Source: Prillingera fragicola (Eukaryota; Basidiomycota; Tremellomycetes; Trichosporonales; Trichosporonaceae). From it: a DNA stretch of 64,000 bases. Location: assembly GCA_002335605.1 (NCBI GenBank), contig BEDY01000001.1, positions 3,782,001-3,846,000 of the forward strand. The letters are read 5' to 3'. Under the pieces are notes generated by a model. The model saw nothing but the letters and a program-made list of their open reading frames with translations. It was not told the origin of the DNA and did no database searches. Positions 1 to 11,900 of this stretch are shown here, in pieces (position 1 is the stretch's first letter; every line of letters begins with the position of its first letter). The position numbers and the translations under genes were made by a program.

Positions 1-2283
1 GCCCACTTGGCGCAGCTCTCGCGCGGCGTCGGAGCAACGACTACCCTCGGAACCACTGTGCTGACTCTCTTCCCAGGCTCGCGTCTCTTCTCAACCTCGC
101 GTGTCCGTCGCGCCGACATTACCCTCACTGTCGACGGCAAGGAGGTGACCGTTCCCCAGGGTGCGTGACTTGCTGCGAACCCGAGAGCAACAACTGACCC
201 GCCTGCAGGAACCGCTCTCATCCAGGCTTGCGAGGCTGCCGGAGCCACCGTTCCCCGTTTCTGTTACCATGACCGTCTTGCCATTGCCGGTAACTGCCGC
301 ATGTGTCTCGTCGACGTCGAGAGGTCACCAAAGCCTGTCGCATCGTGCGCCATGCCTGCCATGCCCGGCTCCAAGGTGTTCACCAACACCCCCCGTGTCC
401 ACAAGGCTCGTGAGGGTGTGATGGAGTTCCTCCTCTCCAACCACCCCCTCGACTGCCCTATTTGTGACCAGGGTGGTGAGTGTGACCTCCAGGACCAGTC
501 GATGCGTTACGGTTCGGACAGGACACGATTCCACGAGATTGCTGGCAAGCGTGCTACCGAGAACAAGAACTTTGGCCCTATCGTCAAGACTTCGATGAAC
601 CGCTGCATTCAGTGCACCCGTTGCGTGCGTTTCGCCAACGACGTTGCCGGTGTCGAGGACCTTGGTACCTCGGGCCGTGGAAACGACCTCCAGATCGGCA
701 TGTACATTGAGAAGACTCTCGACTCGGAGATGTCGGGCAACATCATCGACCTCTGCCCCGTCGGCGCCCTCACCTCGAAGCCTTACGAGTTCCAGGCCCG
801 TCCCTGGGAGCTCAAGAAGACCGAGTCTATCGATGTTCTTGACGCTGTTGGATCCAACATTCGCATCGACTCGCGTGGTGTTCAGGTTATGCGTATCCAG
901 CCCAAGCTGAACGACGACGTCAACGAGGAGTGGATCAACGACAAGACCCGTTACGCCTACGACGGTCTTCGTTATCAGCGTCTCACCACTCCCCTTGTTC
1001 GCGAAGGCGACCGCTTCGTCCCCGCCTCGTGGGAGCAGGCTCTCGAGACCATTCGTCACGGTCTCGTCAAGTCGGGTGCCCAGGGTGATGAGATCAAGGC
1101 CGTTGCTGGTCACACTGCCGACACCGAGTCGATTGTTGCTCTCAAGGACCTTGTCAACCGACTCGGCTCTGAGAACACCACCCTTGACCAGCCCGCTGGC
1201 CAGTCCCCCACCTCGCACGGTGTCGACATCCGCTCCAACTACCTCTTCAACACCACCATTGCTGACGCCGAGGAGGCTGACGCCATTCTCATCATTGGCT
1301 CGAACCCCCGTCACGAGGCCGCCATCATCAACACCCGCTTCCGCACCATGTGGCTCAAGCACCGTGCCAACTTTGGCGTCATTGGCGAGGACTTTGACTC
1401 GACTTTCGGTTACGAGAGCGTCGGCAAGTCGGCAGCTGATGTCGAGAAGTTCCTGAGCGGCAAGGGCAACAGCGAGTTTGCCAAGCTTTGGAAGGAGGCC
1501 AAGAAGCCTCTTGTTGTTGTTGGCTCGGCTGTCACCGAGGGCAAGGATGGAGCCGCCGTCCTCAAGGCCGTCTCGAAGCACGTTCTTGACAACTCGGACA
1601 AGTTCCTTACCGAGGAGTGGAACGGTTTCTCCGTCCTCCAGCGTGCCGCTTCGCGTGCCGCTGCCTACGACGTCGGCTTCACCCCCACGGCATCGAGCTC
1701 CAAGGCGACCCCCAAGTTCGTCTACCTCCTCAACGCCGACGAGATTGACCCCTCTTCCATCCCCGAGAACGCATTCGTTGTCTACCAGGGCCACCACGGT
1801 GACGTTGGTGCCCAGTACGCCGACGTCTGTCTTCCCGGAGCTGCCTACACTGAGAAGTCGAGCACTTGGGTTAACACCGAGGGCCGCTCGCAGCTTGGCC
1901 GCACTTCCGTTCCCCCTCCAGGATCCTCGCGCGAGGACTGGCAGATCATCCGCGCCCTTTCAGAGGTTGTTGGCACTCCCCTCCCTTACGACGACGTCAA
2001 CACTCTCCGCGACCGCATGTGGGATGTCTCACCGACTCTTGTTCGTTACGACGACCTCGAGCCCGCCAGTGCAGATGTCGTTCGCGCAGGTCTCGAGGCT
2101 CTGTCCAAGGCCGACGCACCCGCACCCAGCGGCGACGCTCTCCGCAAGCCCATTGCCGACTTTTACCGCACCGACCCCATCTCGCGCGCATCCGTCACCA
2201 TGGCATCGTGCTCGAAGGCGTTCACCAAGGGCTCCCCATTGGACGCCGCCGCCGAGGACGCCAAGCAGGCTGCCACCGCGTAA
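1..2283 (+). CDS. NADH:ubiquinone oxidoreductase 75-kDa subunit (complex I, NDUFS1/NUO-78), 5' partial
   Basis: This is the iron-sulfur subunit of the mitochondrial complex I electron-input module, which carries electrons from NADH towards ubiquinone. The coding exons I can join are up to 160 and 209-2283; the intron at 161-208 has donor gtgcgt and acceptor ctgcag, and the join restores a continuous 2Fe-2S ferredoxin-like start. Visible motifs are CYHD and CRMCLVD (2Fe-2S), HPLDCPICDQGGECDL (4Fe-4S), NRCIQCTRCVRFAND (4Fe-4S) and CPVGALTSKP, followed by the long molybdopterin-oxidoreductase-like C-terminal part. Residues SRLFSTSRVRRAD just before the ferredoxin domain look like the end of a mitochondrial presequence. 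Bases 1-76 read open in frame, but they end in ctgactctcttcccag, a good acceptor, so they may be an intron. The start codon lies left of the window. Confidence 0.95.
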
Positions 2284-2486
2284 GAAAACGCCACTGCTAG
2301 CAATCTAGAGCGGCGCAGCGCAGTGAGCGAGACAGGAGTTGTTTGTACGCAGGGCATGCAGAGACCACATTTGACACGGAATAGAGCTGCATGCACTTTA
2401 AAATAGTCGTGATGTTGCAGCAAGAATCTGAGGGGCGAGGAGACACTTTGACGCTCAAGACAGCGGTAGTAAATCCTGCGGATGAC

Positions 2487-2588
2487 GCGAAACACACTAC
2501 AACATGTCAAAATGGCGATTCTCAAGTGCACAAGCTGGTAGTGTGTTTCTCAAATGACACTATGCGACGTCTAAATGGCCATTCTCAA
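2487..2588. repeat. Degenerate repeat: inverted GAAACACACTA pair and 63-bp direct pair
   Basis: The motif gaaacacacta occurs at 2489-2499 and again in inverted orientation (tagtgtgtttc) at 2539-2549. In the same stretch a 16-bp near-identical pair, aaatggcgattctcaa (2510-2525) and aaatggccattctcaa (2573-2588), is spaced exactly 63 bp start to start. The same motif recurs at 63-bp spacing at 4466-4602, on the other side of the NmrA-like gene. The repeat class is unknown to me. Confidence 0.6.
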
Positions 2589-3017
2589 CTGAAATGCCGG
2601 CTTGATTCATCTGCCACCAAGGCGTCGTGCCTGTACGAGTGGCGTTTGTATGCCTCACCATGCTGCAGGTTTCCCCTCACGGTGCTGACAGCGTTGCCAC
2701 ACTGGTAGAGACATGGGCAGACCGACGCGACTGACAACTGTGCATCCTGGGCTCCTAAAAGAGAGTGACTACTTCGACAGATCTGGCTGGTCGCGACACA
2801 ATCGTTGGCCGGGCGTATGGCGGGTGGCTGGTGGTACGTCATTCATTCCGTTTCGCCAAGCCAAGTGGCCGAGATTGTGGCTTGTTCGAGCCTCCACCTT
2901 GTGTCACCACCTGATCTGTGATCCTGTGATCTTGTGCGCTGCGTGCGCTGTATGCAGTTGTGGGGGCTGGGCATGGGGGGTTTAGGCTCAAGCCGTAGGG
3001 AGACCAGGAGTGGGCAT

Positions 3018-3026
3018 GTATATAGG
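3018..3026 (+). promoter_or_regulatory. TATA-like box of the NmrA-like gene
   Basis: The sequence gtatatagg lies about 75 bp before the ATG at 3099 and is followed by a transcript-start-like region. This is a sequence-based guess with no mapped start site. Confidence 0.4.
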
Positions 3027-3098
3027 CCGCACTGCTGTGGGAACAAGTCTTCTTTGCCACTCCACTCTCGGATAACGCCCACCGTACCACTGGCCACA

Positions 3099-4072
3099 AT
3101 GGACACAACCTCCAAGCCCACCGTCGGCATCGTAGGTGCATCGGGCACTCTCGGCACCGCCCTCCTCAAGGAGATCTCGCCGCTCGCGGAACGCGGAGCT
3201 ATCAAGCTTGTGATCCTGCACAGGCCAGATTCCGACATTGTCGTGCCCAGCTTTGCCGAGGCCCGCATCCTCGACGTCGGCAACTCGGATGACAGTGAAG
3301 TGAAAGCAGGAACACAGGATCTTGACCTTTTAATGTGAGTCTTTGCGCCGTGTGCTTAGTTCTAACGCCTAGCAACACCACCACCAGCACCACGCCAGAG
3401 GAGGCCAGCACTCGCTTCCACACACAGCTTGCGGCCGGTTCAAACCTCAAGGTCTACGTCCCCGCAGACTACACCTTGAATTATGCGCCTAGCGCCAAGG
3501 AGGCACCCAATGCCATTCTCGAGTCTCTTATACGGCGTATTGATGACGCTCGGAGCCTTGGCCTGCCCGTGACGTCGATTCACAACGGGGTGTTTGAGCA
3601 CACACTGTTCGATGCCCAGGCGACCGGGCTCGATGTCAATGGCAGCATGCTTACTCTCTACCCCGGCGCCGAGGACAACCGGCTGCCAGTGACATCACTG
3701 GGGTACTTGGCCAAGGCTATTCGGCAAATCGTCCTGAAAGAACCCGTCGGCGGCGGCCCAGTCACCATTCCCGATGTGGCGGGCAAGCGCTTCTACGTCG
3801 TCGAGTACACTGCCTCGGGCAACGAGATTGGCGCCGCGTTCGTACGCGTGTCCGGCGTCAAGTTAAAGTACGCCACTCTAACCGACGAGGAGTGTGACGC
3901 AATCTCGGCCAACGCAGACAAAGATCCCATGGCTGCCATCAACGTTGGTATCCGCAAGGCATGGGGGCTCACTGGGTTCCCGACCGGCAACACCACTTTG
4001 TTTGAACCAAGAGGCGTGACCTCGCGGTCTCTGCTGCAGACAGTCCGCGATGCAATGCGCCCAGCTGGATAA
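3099..4072 (+). CDS. NmrA/isoflavone-reductase-like NAD(P)-binding protein
   Basis: The gene predicts a 311-residue protein from exons 3099-3334 and 3373-4072. The 38-nt intron has donor gtgagt and ends ctaacgcctag. The N-terminus carries a Rossmann dinucleotide-binding loop, VGIVGASGTLGTALL, at about residues 8-22 (GxxGxxG type). The remainder resembles the atypical short-chain dehydrogenases of the NmrA/PCBER group, including a TSIHNGVFE segment where those proteins shape the substrate pocket. No catalytic Tyr-Lys pair of classical SDRs is obvious, so it may be a redox sensor or a reductase of unknown substrate. The ATG at 3099 is chosen because it immediately precedes the Rossmann fold and has a TATA-like box about 75 bp upstream. 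The family call is good; the substrate is unknown. Confidence 0.85.
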
Positions 4073-4757
4073 TGGGTATATACATGATGCTACCATGAAC
4101 GATGTATAGAAATGTTCCAAGCTGTCATGGTTGCTCGTACGGCGACCTAGGAGGGAGAATGATTGGCTCTTCGTTAAGCGTCAAGCTCTTGCGAAAACTC
4201 GTGGCATTGTAAAAAAACAACTGTGCAATGACTTGCCAAGCAAGGCCGCCAAATCGAAAGCATACAAAGGACAGCGACACTTCTCCCAAGATCCCCGAGT
4301 GGCATTTGAGAAACAAGTATGGAATCGCATGTGTTTTGAGAAACACACAGTTGCTGGTGCCTGCATCATTGCACCCAAGGATACGTGGTCTAGACAGCTT
4401 CCCTGTATAAGGTGCGGACGACTAACGTGTACGTACAGATGGTAATAGCGTTCATCGTCGGTTGAGAAACACACTATGGTCCGCCATTCTCCAGTATGCG
4501 CCATTCTTCAAAGTGTAGGACGTTTCCTGAAACACACTATGGACGCCGCAGGACAGATACGGCCTGTTCTTTACGGCGTTGGTCGTTTTGAGAAACACAC
4601 TACTGGTCCATGCAGTAGTGTCCTCAAGCATCAGAAGCAGTGGCGGGGCGTGGCGGACCGTGCTCGGGCCGGCGGTGGAGGTGGTCTTCGTGAACGCCCT
4701 TAGTCTCACCTCGAACGCCTGAACACTCAACCACAACATCGCCCACCAACAGCTGTT
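4073..4757. other. Intergenic region rich in a repeated motif
   Basis: No gene is visible. Its right two thirds are occupied by copies of a TTTGAGAAACACACTATGG-like motif (separate entry), directly upstream of the F-box-like gene. Confidence 0.6.
4305..4603 (+). repeat. Degenerate tandem repeat, 63-bp period, core TTGAGAAACACACTA
   Basis: Copies of the core occur at 4305-4322 (tttgagaaacaagtatgg), 4334-4350, 4462-4479, 4525-4542 and 4586-4603. The shared gaaac cores begin at 4310, 4340, 4466, 4529 and 4592, so the last four are separated by 126, 63 and 63 bp. Only the core is well conserved; the rest of each unit has diverged, apart from a loosely shared cgtt..tga segment before the core. 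The copy at 4331-4348 is also a small palindrome (gtgttt-tgag-aaacac). Function unknown: possibly a decayed satellite, a transposon relic or regulatory repeats. Confidence 0.65.
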
Positions 4758-5771
4758 ATGCTCGACCACACTGCCTATCCTCACATCTGGGACCTCATTC
4801 TTGACTATGCACCGTACTGCACCTTCAACACACTGAGGTGCACGTCACGAGCGCTGAATCAGCGCTTTGAACGACAGCTCGCCCATCATGTCATGGTGTC
4901 ACCTGGCGACCTCCAGCAGTCTATGCAGGTGAGGCCAGGAGTGAATCTGGTTGCTCCCACGTCTGCAGCGGGCCGGCTACCAATGTTTCAGACTCTGCAG
5001 CCGGCGGATCAGAGTTTCCTTCCACTGTCCACAGTCCGTCTGTTGCCAAGCATCCCTGGTGACCGTCCTGGTGGTCTACTGAATGCCAAGAACCTTCTTG
5101 CTCAAGTCTGCGTCGTTGATATGCTCAATAATGAAGATGACGAACATTACTATCTACCTGTGGGCAAGACGTCACTCGTCAACTACCTGAGCAATGTGCA
5201 CACGCTTCGACTTCGGACAGTCATTGGCGAAGGGCCTTGGCCCAGCGCACCTCGGCTCGTCATCTTGGACGTCACGGACACCGCCTCGTTCATCCCATAC
5301 GACTATGCTATGCGACTGTACGACAAGGTTGTCGTCAACACCTCTTGTGCCCGGTCGCACTATTTTGATCGGGGCGCGGGCGGGTGGCAGAGGATTGAGG
5401 CCATGCAGCCTGGACCGCCCAAGGCAACTCATCTGGTTTACAATCTCAGCAATATTCCGCACTCTGACATGGGCGGCTTCTCCAACACATCGCCTCCCAT
5501 CGTTCCCGAAGTGCACATGCTCCTGATGGACATGCTTGCATCCATGCAAGTTCCTTCCACTGGGCCACTGCCTCCAATTATTTGCCGCTTCACCATCATT
5601 GGAGCAAACACCCGGTTGCAGGGCATGCTCGCCGACGCGTTGTACATGGCCGATATCAGCGAGCGTTATGCCCCGGACGACGTGTTCGAGTTTGCGACAC
5701 TTGATGAGTACCGCGAGATGATTGGCGAGGAAGAGTTCCGGCTCGAGACGATGACGAATCTCTACGAGTAG
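4758..5771 (+). CDS. F-box-like hypothetical protein
   Basis: This intronless gene predicts 337 residues. The N-terminus, MLDHTAYPHIWDLILDYAPY followed by CTFNTLRCTSRALNQRFERQ, has the helix pattern of a divergent F-box (P.I.DLIL, then TLR.TSR...). The rest has no domain I recognise. F-box proteins normally link a target to the SCF ubiquitin ligase through Skp1, but no substrate-binding repeat is visible here. Its opening resembles an amplified family of F-box-like orphans that I associate with Trichosporonales genomes, which is recollection and not a search result. The ATG at 4758 is the only sensible start, and the gene runs uninterrupted to TAG. Confidence 0.7.
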   Translation: MLDHTAYPHIWDLILDYAPYCTFNTLRCTSRALNQRFERQLAHHVMVSPGDLQQSMQVRPGVNLVAPTSAAGRLPMFQTLQPADQSFLPLSTVRLLPSIPGDRPGGLLNAKNLLAQVCVVDMLNNEDDEHYYLPVGKTSLVNYLSNVHTLRLRTVIGEGPWPSAPRLVILDVTDTASFIPYDYAMRLYDKVVVNTSCARSHYFDRGAGGWQRIEAMQPGPPKATHLVYNLSNIPHSDMGGFSNTSPPIVPEVHMLLMDMLASMQVPSTGPLPPIICRFTIIGANTRLQGMLADALYMADISERYAPDDVFEFATLDEYREMIGEEEFRLETMTNLYE

Positions 5772-5956
5772 ATGAACCGATGGACAGAGCACTCACTGCT
5801 CTATGTGACCTGCGGCGCTGCGCCGCATTAGGGCTCTACGAGCACTATGCCCCACACCTCAGCCACTCTATCACGTGTCCTGCCTAGTACATAACTATCA
5901 TACATGCACGATAATCCCAAAGAGTATTGACAAACTGTTTCTAGTTCTATTGGCGG

Positions 5957-8900
5957 CTAAGTCTGATCCCTAGGCGAGGGCGTCCTGTTCCTATCCTCAT
6001 TCTTCCACGGACGCCGAATCGGCGTGTCGAGCAGGGAATCATCACTCACAGTTGAAGATGAGTGACCGTGGGTGTGCATAGTGTTCGTCTTGGCGTGATA
6101 CGTGCTCGCGCCGCTTGTGGAAGTCGCTGTGCTCTCGCCGTTGCCCGGGCTGTTGTCGTCGAGGCCAAACACGTTGTCATGCGCGCCAGACTCGCTCTCG
6201 CTGCTGAAGCTCGGTGCCTGCGCCGCATGATGCACGTACAGGTTGGCTGTACGTTGACCAGGTCCTCCACCTCCGTAGGTCGCGGACAGCGCGCTCTGGA
6301 AGTACAAACCCTCAGGGCGAGCCAACTGCCCCCCAGATCCGGCACTTCCAGGACGGTGCTCTGCCGAGTTTGAGCGTGCGCTTTCGCCACTAACGCGCGG
6401 GTAGCCTTGCTCAATCCGAGCACTCTCGCCGCTGACACGCGGATATCCTGGCTCAATGGAGTAGCCTTCGGCTTCGTCCTCGTTGGGGTCGCGGAGGTTG
6501 GATGACGGGCTGCGAACCATACCACGAGCCATGATTGCCTTGAGTCGGGACGCCTCCGCGAGTGACTCGGTGCTACTCGCGCGGCCACCGTAATGTGCCA
6601 TGCGGCGGCTGATGGGTGGCGAAGTCGTGATAGCTCGCAACCCGTTGGCAGGTGGCATACCGTCGAGACCATCGTCGAAGAACTGGTTCAGGCTGTGCAG
6701 CGCACCAACCAGGTCACCCATTGACGCATTGTCATCGGGGCCAGACATGGGCGGCGACGGCATCTCGAGGCTGATCTGGCTGGCATCCCAGTGATCTAGA
6801 CGTGATCCTGCACCACCGCGCACGTCTGAGAATTTCAAGACGGAGAAGTGAGCCGATGCAGCCCGCGACTCGACAGCACAGGTGTTGAACACGGCGTGCA
6901 CGTTGTTGCGCGTGACCTCGGAACGTTCGGATGCGTCAGGAACACTCCAGCCAGACTCCATGAACGAGCCAAAGATGGCCTTGGGCGGTGCTTCGGGCAC
7001 ATCGGGGCTGCTGAAGCAGGGTAGGTCAAGAACCTCCAGAGCCTGTGCGGCATGCTTGGTGGACACAAGGCGAAGCAGAGGGCGGACCAGCTCACGACTG
7101 TGAGGTGTCAAGGGAGCACGCGCTTCGGGGAAGGCGAGGAGAAGCTTGAGGACCTGCAGAGCCTTGTCACGCATCCAGTCGTTCTGATTCAGCACAAAGC
7201 CGAGCAGAAGCGTCACGATCTCGAGCGCCTGGGTGCCGAGGTGGTCGCGAAGCAGCGAGGCCGCTTGTCGGATGAAATCATCCTTGGTGCGAAAGCGATT
7301 ACGCGCAAATGAGGTAAGCAGACGCTGAAAGCTGGCCTCGCCTTCGCGCTCGGCAATGTCGGCGAGATCGAGCGCCATGCCTGCAAGCTCTTCGTTTGGT
7401 TCGCCGAGGTCGGTTGAGTGTAGCATCCATGGCAGAGCAGCGACGAATCCATGCAGGAGGCGATCGCCTGGGCCATCGATAAGGTCGGACCCAGGGACAG
7501 AGGTGAGGCGGCGAATGACATCAAAGGTCATCATGTCAGTCTTGGAGGACCGCAGGCCGATGAGGAGGAGGTACTGGAGCAGAGGAGGGGGGCCTGTAAG
7601 CTCTGGTGGGCGGGATGAGACGAGGTTCTTGCACACAACAGGATCGGCAAGGTTGGTCTTGTCCAGAATGTGCGACAGCAGATCAATGACTTCGTTGAAC
7701 TCTGCCTCATACGGCGTGGTGAGGCACACCATCGAGCACCAAAAGATCTGGGGGTAAGACTTGATCTCGGTGGAGGTGAGCGATTGCACAACAGAGGCAA
7801 AAGTCCGCATGACTTCGTTGTTGAAGGCCTGTATCTCTGCGGAAGCGCTTGCAATAGTACTGGACAGACGAGCGAGGACGTCTGACACCATACGGGGGTT
7901 TATGTCCGGCGAGAGGATGCGGAAGACCTGGAACGAGCGACATGCCAGGTGACGTATGGTGCACGACGTGGCCCAGTCGAGTGCGAGCGCACCCCACTGT
8001 TGGCGGAGCTTGGGCTGGAGCTGCTGCAGGATACCGAGAATCTTTGCAATAAGCGTCGACATCTGCGACGGTGCATGTGCAAAGGTCTCGGGACCACCAG
8101 AGTCGTCATTCTTCCAGAACAGCTCTGGACGCAGGCGTGCGAGTGATGTGGTCTTCACCTCGGCTGCAGCCCAGACACTCGACCTGTCGGCGTTCTCGAC
8201 TTGGACGTTGGTCAAGTCACTGATCCAGGCTCGAAGCACCTGGAACAACACGGTCTGCGCCTGGTCACGCATGTTTGGGTCCTTGTCATCGCAGTGAATG
8301 AATGCCACGTGCAGCAACGTTGGCAGATGAGTCGAGAGCGTCGAGTGCTCAAGACGGTGCGGCAGCAGCTCACCGGCGAACAACAAAGCGATCTGACCCT
8401 GCGACAGCGGCTTGGCGCGCAACGTGCTGTTGAAAAGCGAGTCGAGGTTGGCAAGGCTCGTGACGGGACTGGGCGGGACATCGGCTTGCGCCGCCGTGGC
8501 CATATCTGAGGGATGCACGAAGCCGCAGATTTCCTCAAAGATGATATCGCCCGCAGGTGTGCCAGCGAGGCAGGCAATGACGCGTTGCGCATTGCTGACA
8601 AAGTCGGGGCTCGTCCGCTTCGCGCCCTGCTCAAACAGGAATTTGACCAACGCAGTGGTGTTGCGCGACCTGCCGGAACCGGCAAAGCTGGTAAGGATTG
8701 CCTGGATGTCGTCCAAGTGGTCGTCGCTGAAGCGGACCACGAGGTACATGAGATTGGACAAGGCTTGGTGTTCCTTAGCCACCTCGTCTGGGTCAAGCAT
8801 GGACGTGTTCGCGGCCAGAGCCAGTACCTCGAGAAAGCTTGGGAGAATGCTGAGCGTCGCTTGACGGCGGGGAGCCTCGAGCTGACCGAGGCGCTTTGTG

Positions 8901-11900
8901 CACTCGTCGAGGAAAGACATTGCCAAATCGGGGTAAAGATTGGCCAGCATTGTGGCCATCTGATGCTGCGCAGGACGATACACATTCGGCGCCGTACTGC
9001 CCACAGCAGGCAGTAACGAAGCCGCCTCCATTTGGTCGGCTGGGTCGTCGAACAACCACACTGCAAGCTGGAATGCGCGCTGGCGCACATCGGAAACAGG
9101 ATGGCCAAGCTTGGATAGCGACAGACACGCGAGCTGCGAGGGAGGCAGCTTGATCGTCCCCTCGGAGATGATGTCTGCGACTACGCCAAAGAAGGACGCA
9201 TCCAGAGTAAAGTGCTCACCCTCACCGAATGACTGGTGCAGCACCTCATCGGCCAGCCTTGGCACATCCCAGTTGTACTTGATAAGCGCATGGAGCGCCT
9301 TGCGCGCAATCTCATGGTGCTGACTCTGCGAGGACTGGAACATTCCCCTCACCCACCGCAACACAGTCAACGGCTCGACAACAGAGTCGGACTGCTGTTG
9401 TGCCGGGGTCGCGTCCTGGGCTGAAATGAGCTTGCCGAGACACAAGCTCGCCATGGCCTCGGCAGCCGACTGAGAGAGGAGCTTGGTCTTGGCCTGCAGG
9501 TCATCGAGGTACTGCGCCCTGTCCCTGTCGCCGCGGAACGAATCGGCGGCGGCTTGGAGAGTGTGTGACTCGCGGGCCTTGGCTACGTCGGGGCGACGGC
9601 CGACGTGACACCATTCGTAGCATAGCTTGAAGATTGCTCCTCGGACATCTTCCGAGAGGAAACGGTCACTGCTATCCAGTTGACCAAGGGCGGTGGTGAG
9701 GTTGTCGACAACGATGCAGAACCACCTGCGGAGACTCTGCAGGTCGTAGTCCTCCCGGACCGCGCGATCCTGCAGCAGAGTGAGTGTGATTTTTACAAAC
9801 CCAATGAGCGACGACAGGTTGTTGACATGGGAAGACGACCGCCCGTCCAGGATCAGGGGTGAGATCAAGCGAAACACATGAGCTGCAGCTGTCCACATGG
9901 CGCCATGCGACGTGCGGTGGCGTGACGAATTTGGCGTGGTGGATGTCTTGTACGCGTCTGACAGCCTGCGCACAAAGCCGAGCAGGTTCTCGGCCAGAGG
10001 TCGCAAGGATGTCTTGCCGATAGAGCCAAGCGCATACACTGCCGCCTCCTGAAACCGAAGATCGTCCCATGACAGTAGCTGGACGAGGTAGGCAAACAAC
10101 GCAGGCGTGAGCATCGCATCTGTTGGCACAGCCGGGTCCTTGCGCGAGGGCATCTGGCCCGTCTCCATAGTCGCACACAGGACCGCAAGGAAGAGTCGCC
10201 ACTGCTCAGCCAGCACGGCGGCGTCTGACGTTGATCGATTCCCCGCTGTCTTGGCATTGGCAGTCGAGCTGACATGTGCCTGCAGCCGAATGACGACCTG
10301 ACTGATCAAGGATCGCAGCGCCTTGACTGGCGCGTGATGCTGCTTGCCGACTTTGGCAATGAAGGCGGGCAGAATTGCCGCCCACAGCGCACCGTCCTTG
10401 ACGATATCGCTCTCAGCAATCTTCTGCATGAGCTTTTCGCCCTTGTGCGTCTCGAGGCGATGCCTTGCCGTGACCGAGAGAGTGGGAAGTTTGCGCAGGA
10501 CGTCGAGATCGGCTTGGTCCATGTTGCTCTCGTACATTTGCAGAACAGAGGACATGACTGCCGGTTCGGGGACGAGACGAGAGTATCGGAACGGTGCGGA
10601 GGGGGCGCGGGTCTCCCCACCCAGGTCGCGAGCTGCTGCGAGCACAGGCTGGGCAAGACGGCGCAAAGCGGCAGTCGAGCAGCACAGCAAGAACAGACCA
10701 CAACTCTCGATCCTGCTGACCAGCACGGCATCCAGAGAGGTGACATCCTCGGTCGTGCGATGGTAGGTAGCCAGCGACTCGAGCACGTCAACCCAAAGCT
10801 GCACGACGCGCACGAGCTGCGTCTCAAGCAATCGGGTACCGATAAAGTTGTCGCGGAAAACATGCTTGGTCTCAAAGATGAACTGTCGGTAGTTGTCCAC
10901 CAAGTGCAGACAGAGCTCGGGGTCCTTTGCGATGGTGCGCATCGTTTGAGATGCCACCTCGCACACGCCCGGATCAGCGGAGAACGTTGCGCGGCAAAGA
11001 ATATTGACGAGGCTGGCTGTTTTGGGCTGAATGGGCAGCAGGAGAGGGAGGGCATCGATGAGCGAACCAAAGACGCGGAAAGTCGATTCGTAGGATGCCG
11101 GAAAGGTCGCATAGATATCGCCGTGCTTGCGGGTTATCAGCCCACCTGTCGTATCCCACGATGCACTCGAGGCATTGACAGAGATCTTGATGGTCTCGCT
11201 CGATAGTAGTACAGACCCCACGCTTCGATCGCAAGCCATGAGGACATTGATAGCCGTGGGTCCGCAGCTGTCCACAAACTCCTGTACCTCTGGGACACTT
11301 GCATTGAGCGGTTCCCCACTCGACGACTCATATCCGTTTTCCAAGCTGAAGCGGTTAAAGTCTGCGCTCTTTGGGAATGGCACCTGCTTCTCCTGTGCCA
11401 TGAAGCGGAGGGTCTGCATCGAGGAGCGGACGGCGACGTAAGCTCGTTCAGGGTGGAGTACCTCGATAGAATTTCCGTCCTGGCTGCGCAATGGGACACA
11501 GTCTTCGAGAAACTCGGTGGCGAGCTCGTGGCCGTAGTCAAAGTGTTTCGACATGACGTAGGTCATGATGGCGACAAAGGGCTCGAGCGGGAGGTCGGAG
11601 GGCACGAGTGCGCCAGAATGGGCAGGGAAATGGTTGCGCAGGAGGCCTTCCAGGCGTTTCCTTGTCGAGGTAGCACTCTCGCGGAAGCGGTTAAGGTAGA
11701 CCCACAGCAAGCGCACAAACGCGTTCATTCCTATGATTCGGTGTCCGCGCTCCTTGGCCTTGCCAGCGATGGCGTCGATGCAGCCTGACCAGTGTTCCAA
11801 GAATACTTCCTTGGGCGACACGCACAGCGCGACAATCACCAGTGGAAAGGCAACGTTCCAGTAATTCCGCTTGGCTGCCATACCCATTGCTCGCTGCAGC

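Larger units (their letters stand above)
2284..3098. other. Intergenic region with repeat motifs and a TATA-like promoter
   Basis: I see no convincing gene here. The region holds the 3' end of the complex I gene, a group of repeated motifs at 2487-2588 (separate entry) and, at its right end, a TATA-like box ahead of the NmrA-like gene. Confidence 0.6.

Noticed and set aside
325..1797. A 490-codon open frame on the minus strand opposite the complex I gene
   Set aside because: It is the antisense shadow of a strongly biased coding sequence. The + strand carries all the iron-sulfur motifs, and the minus frame has no recognisable domain.
2860..2905. A possible tRNA gene (tggccgagattg then gttcgagcc)
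   Set aside because: The A-box- and B-box-like strings are only about 17 bp apart, and no acceptor or anticodon stem can be drawn.
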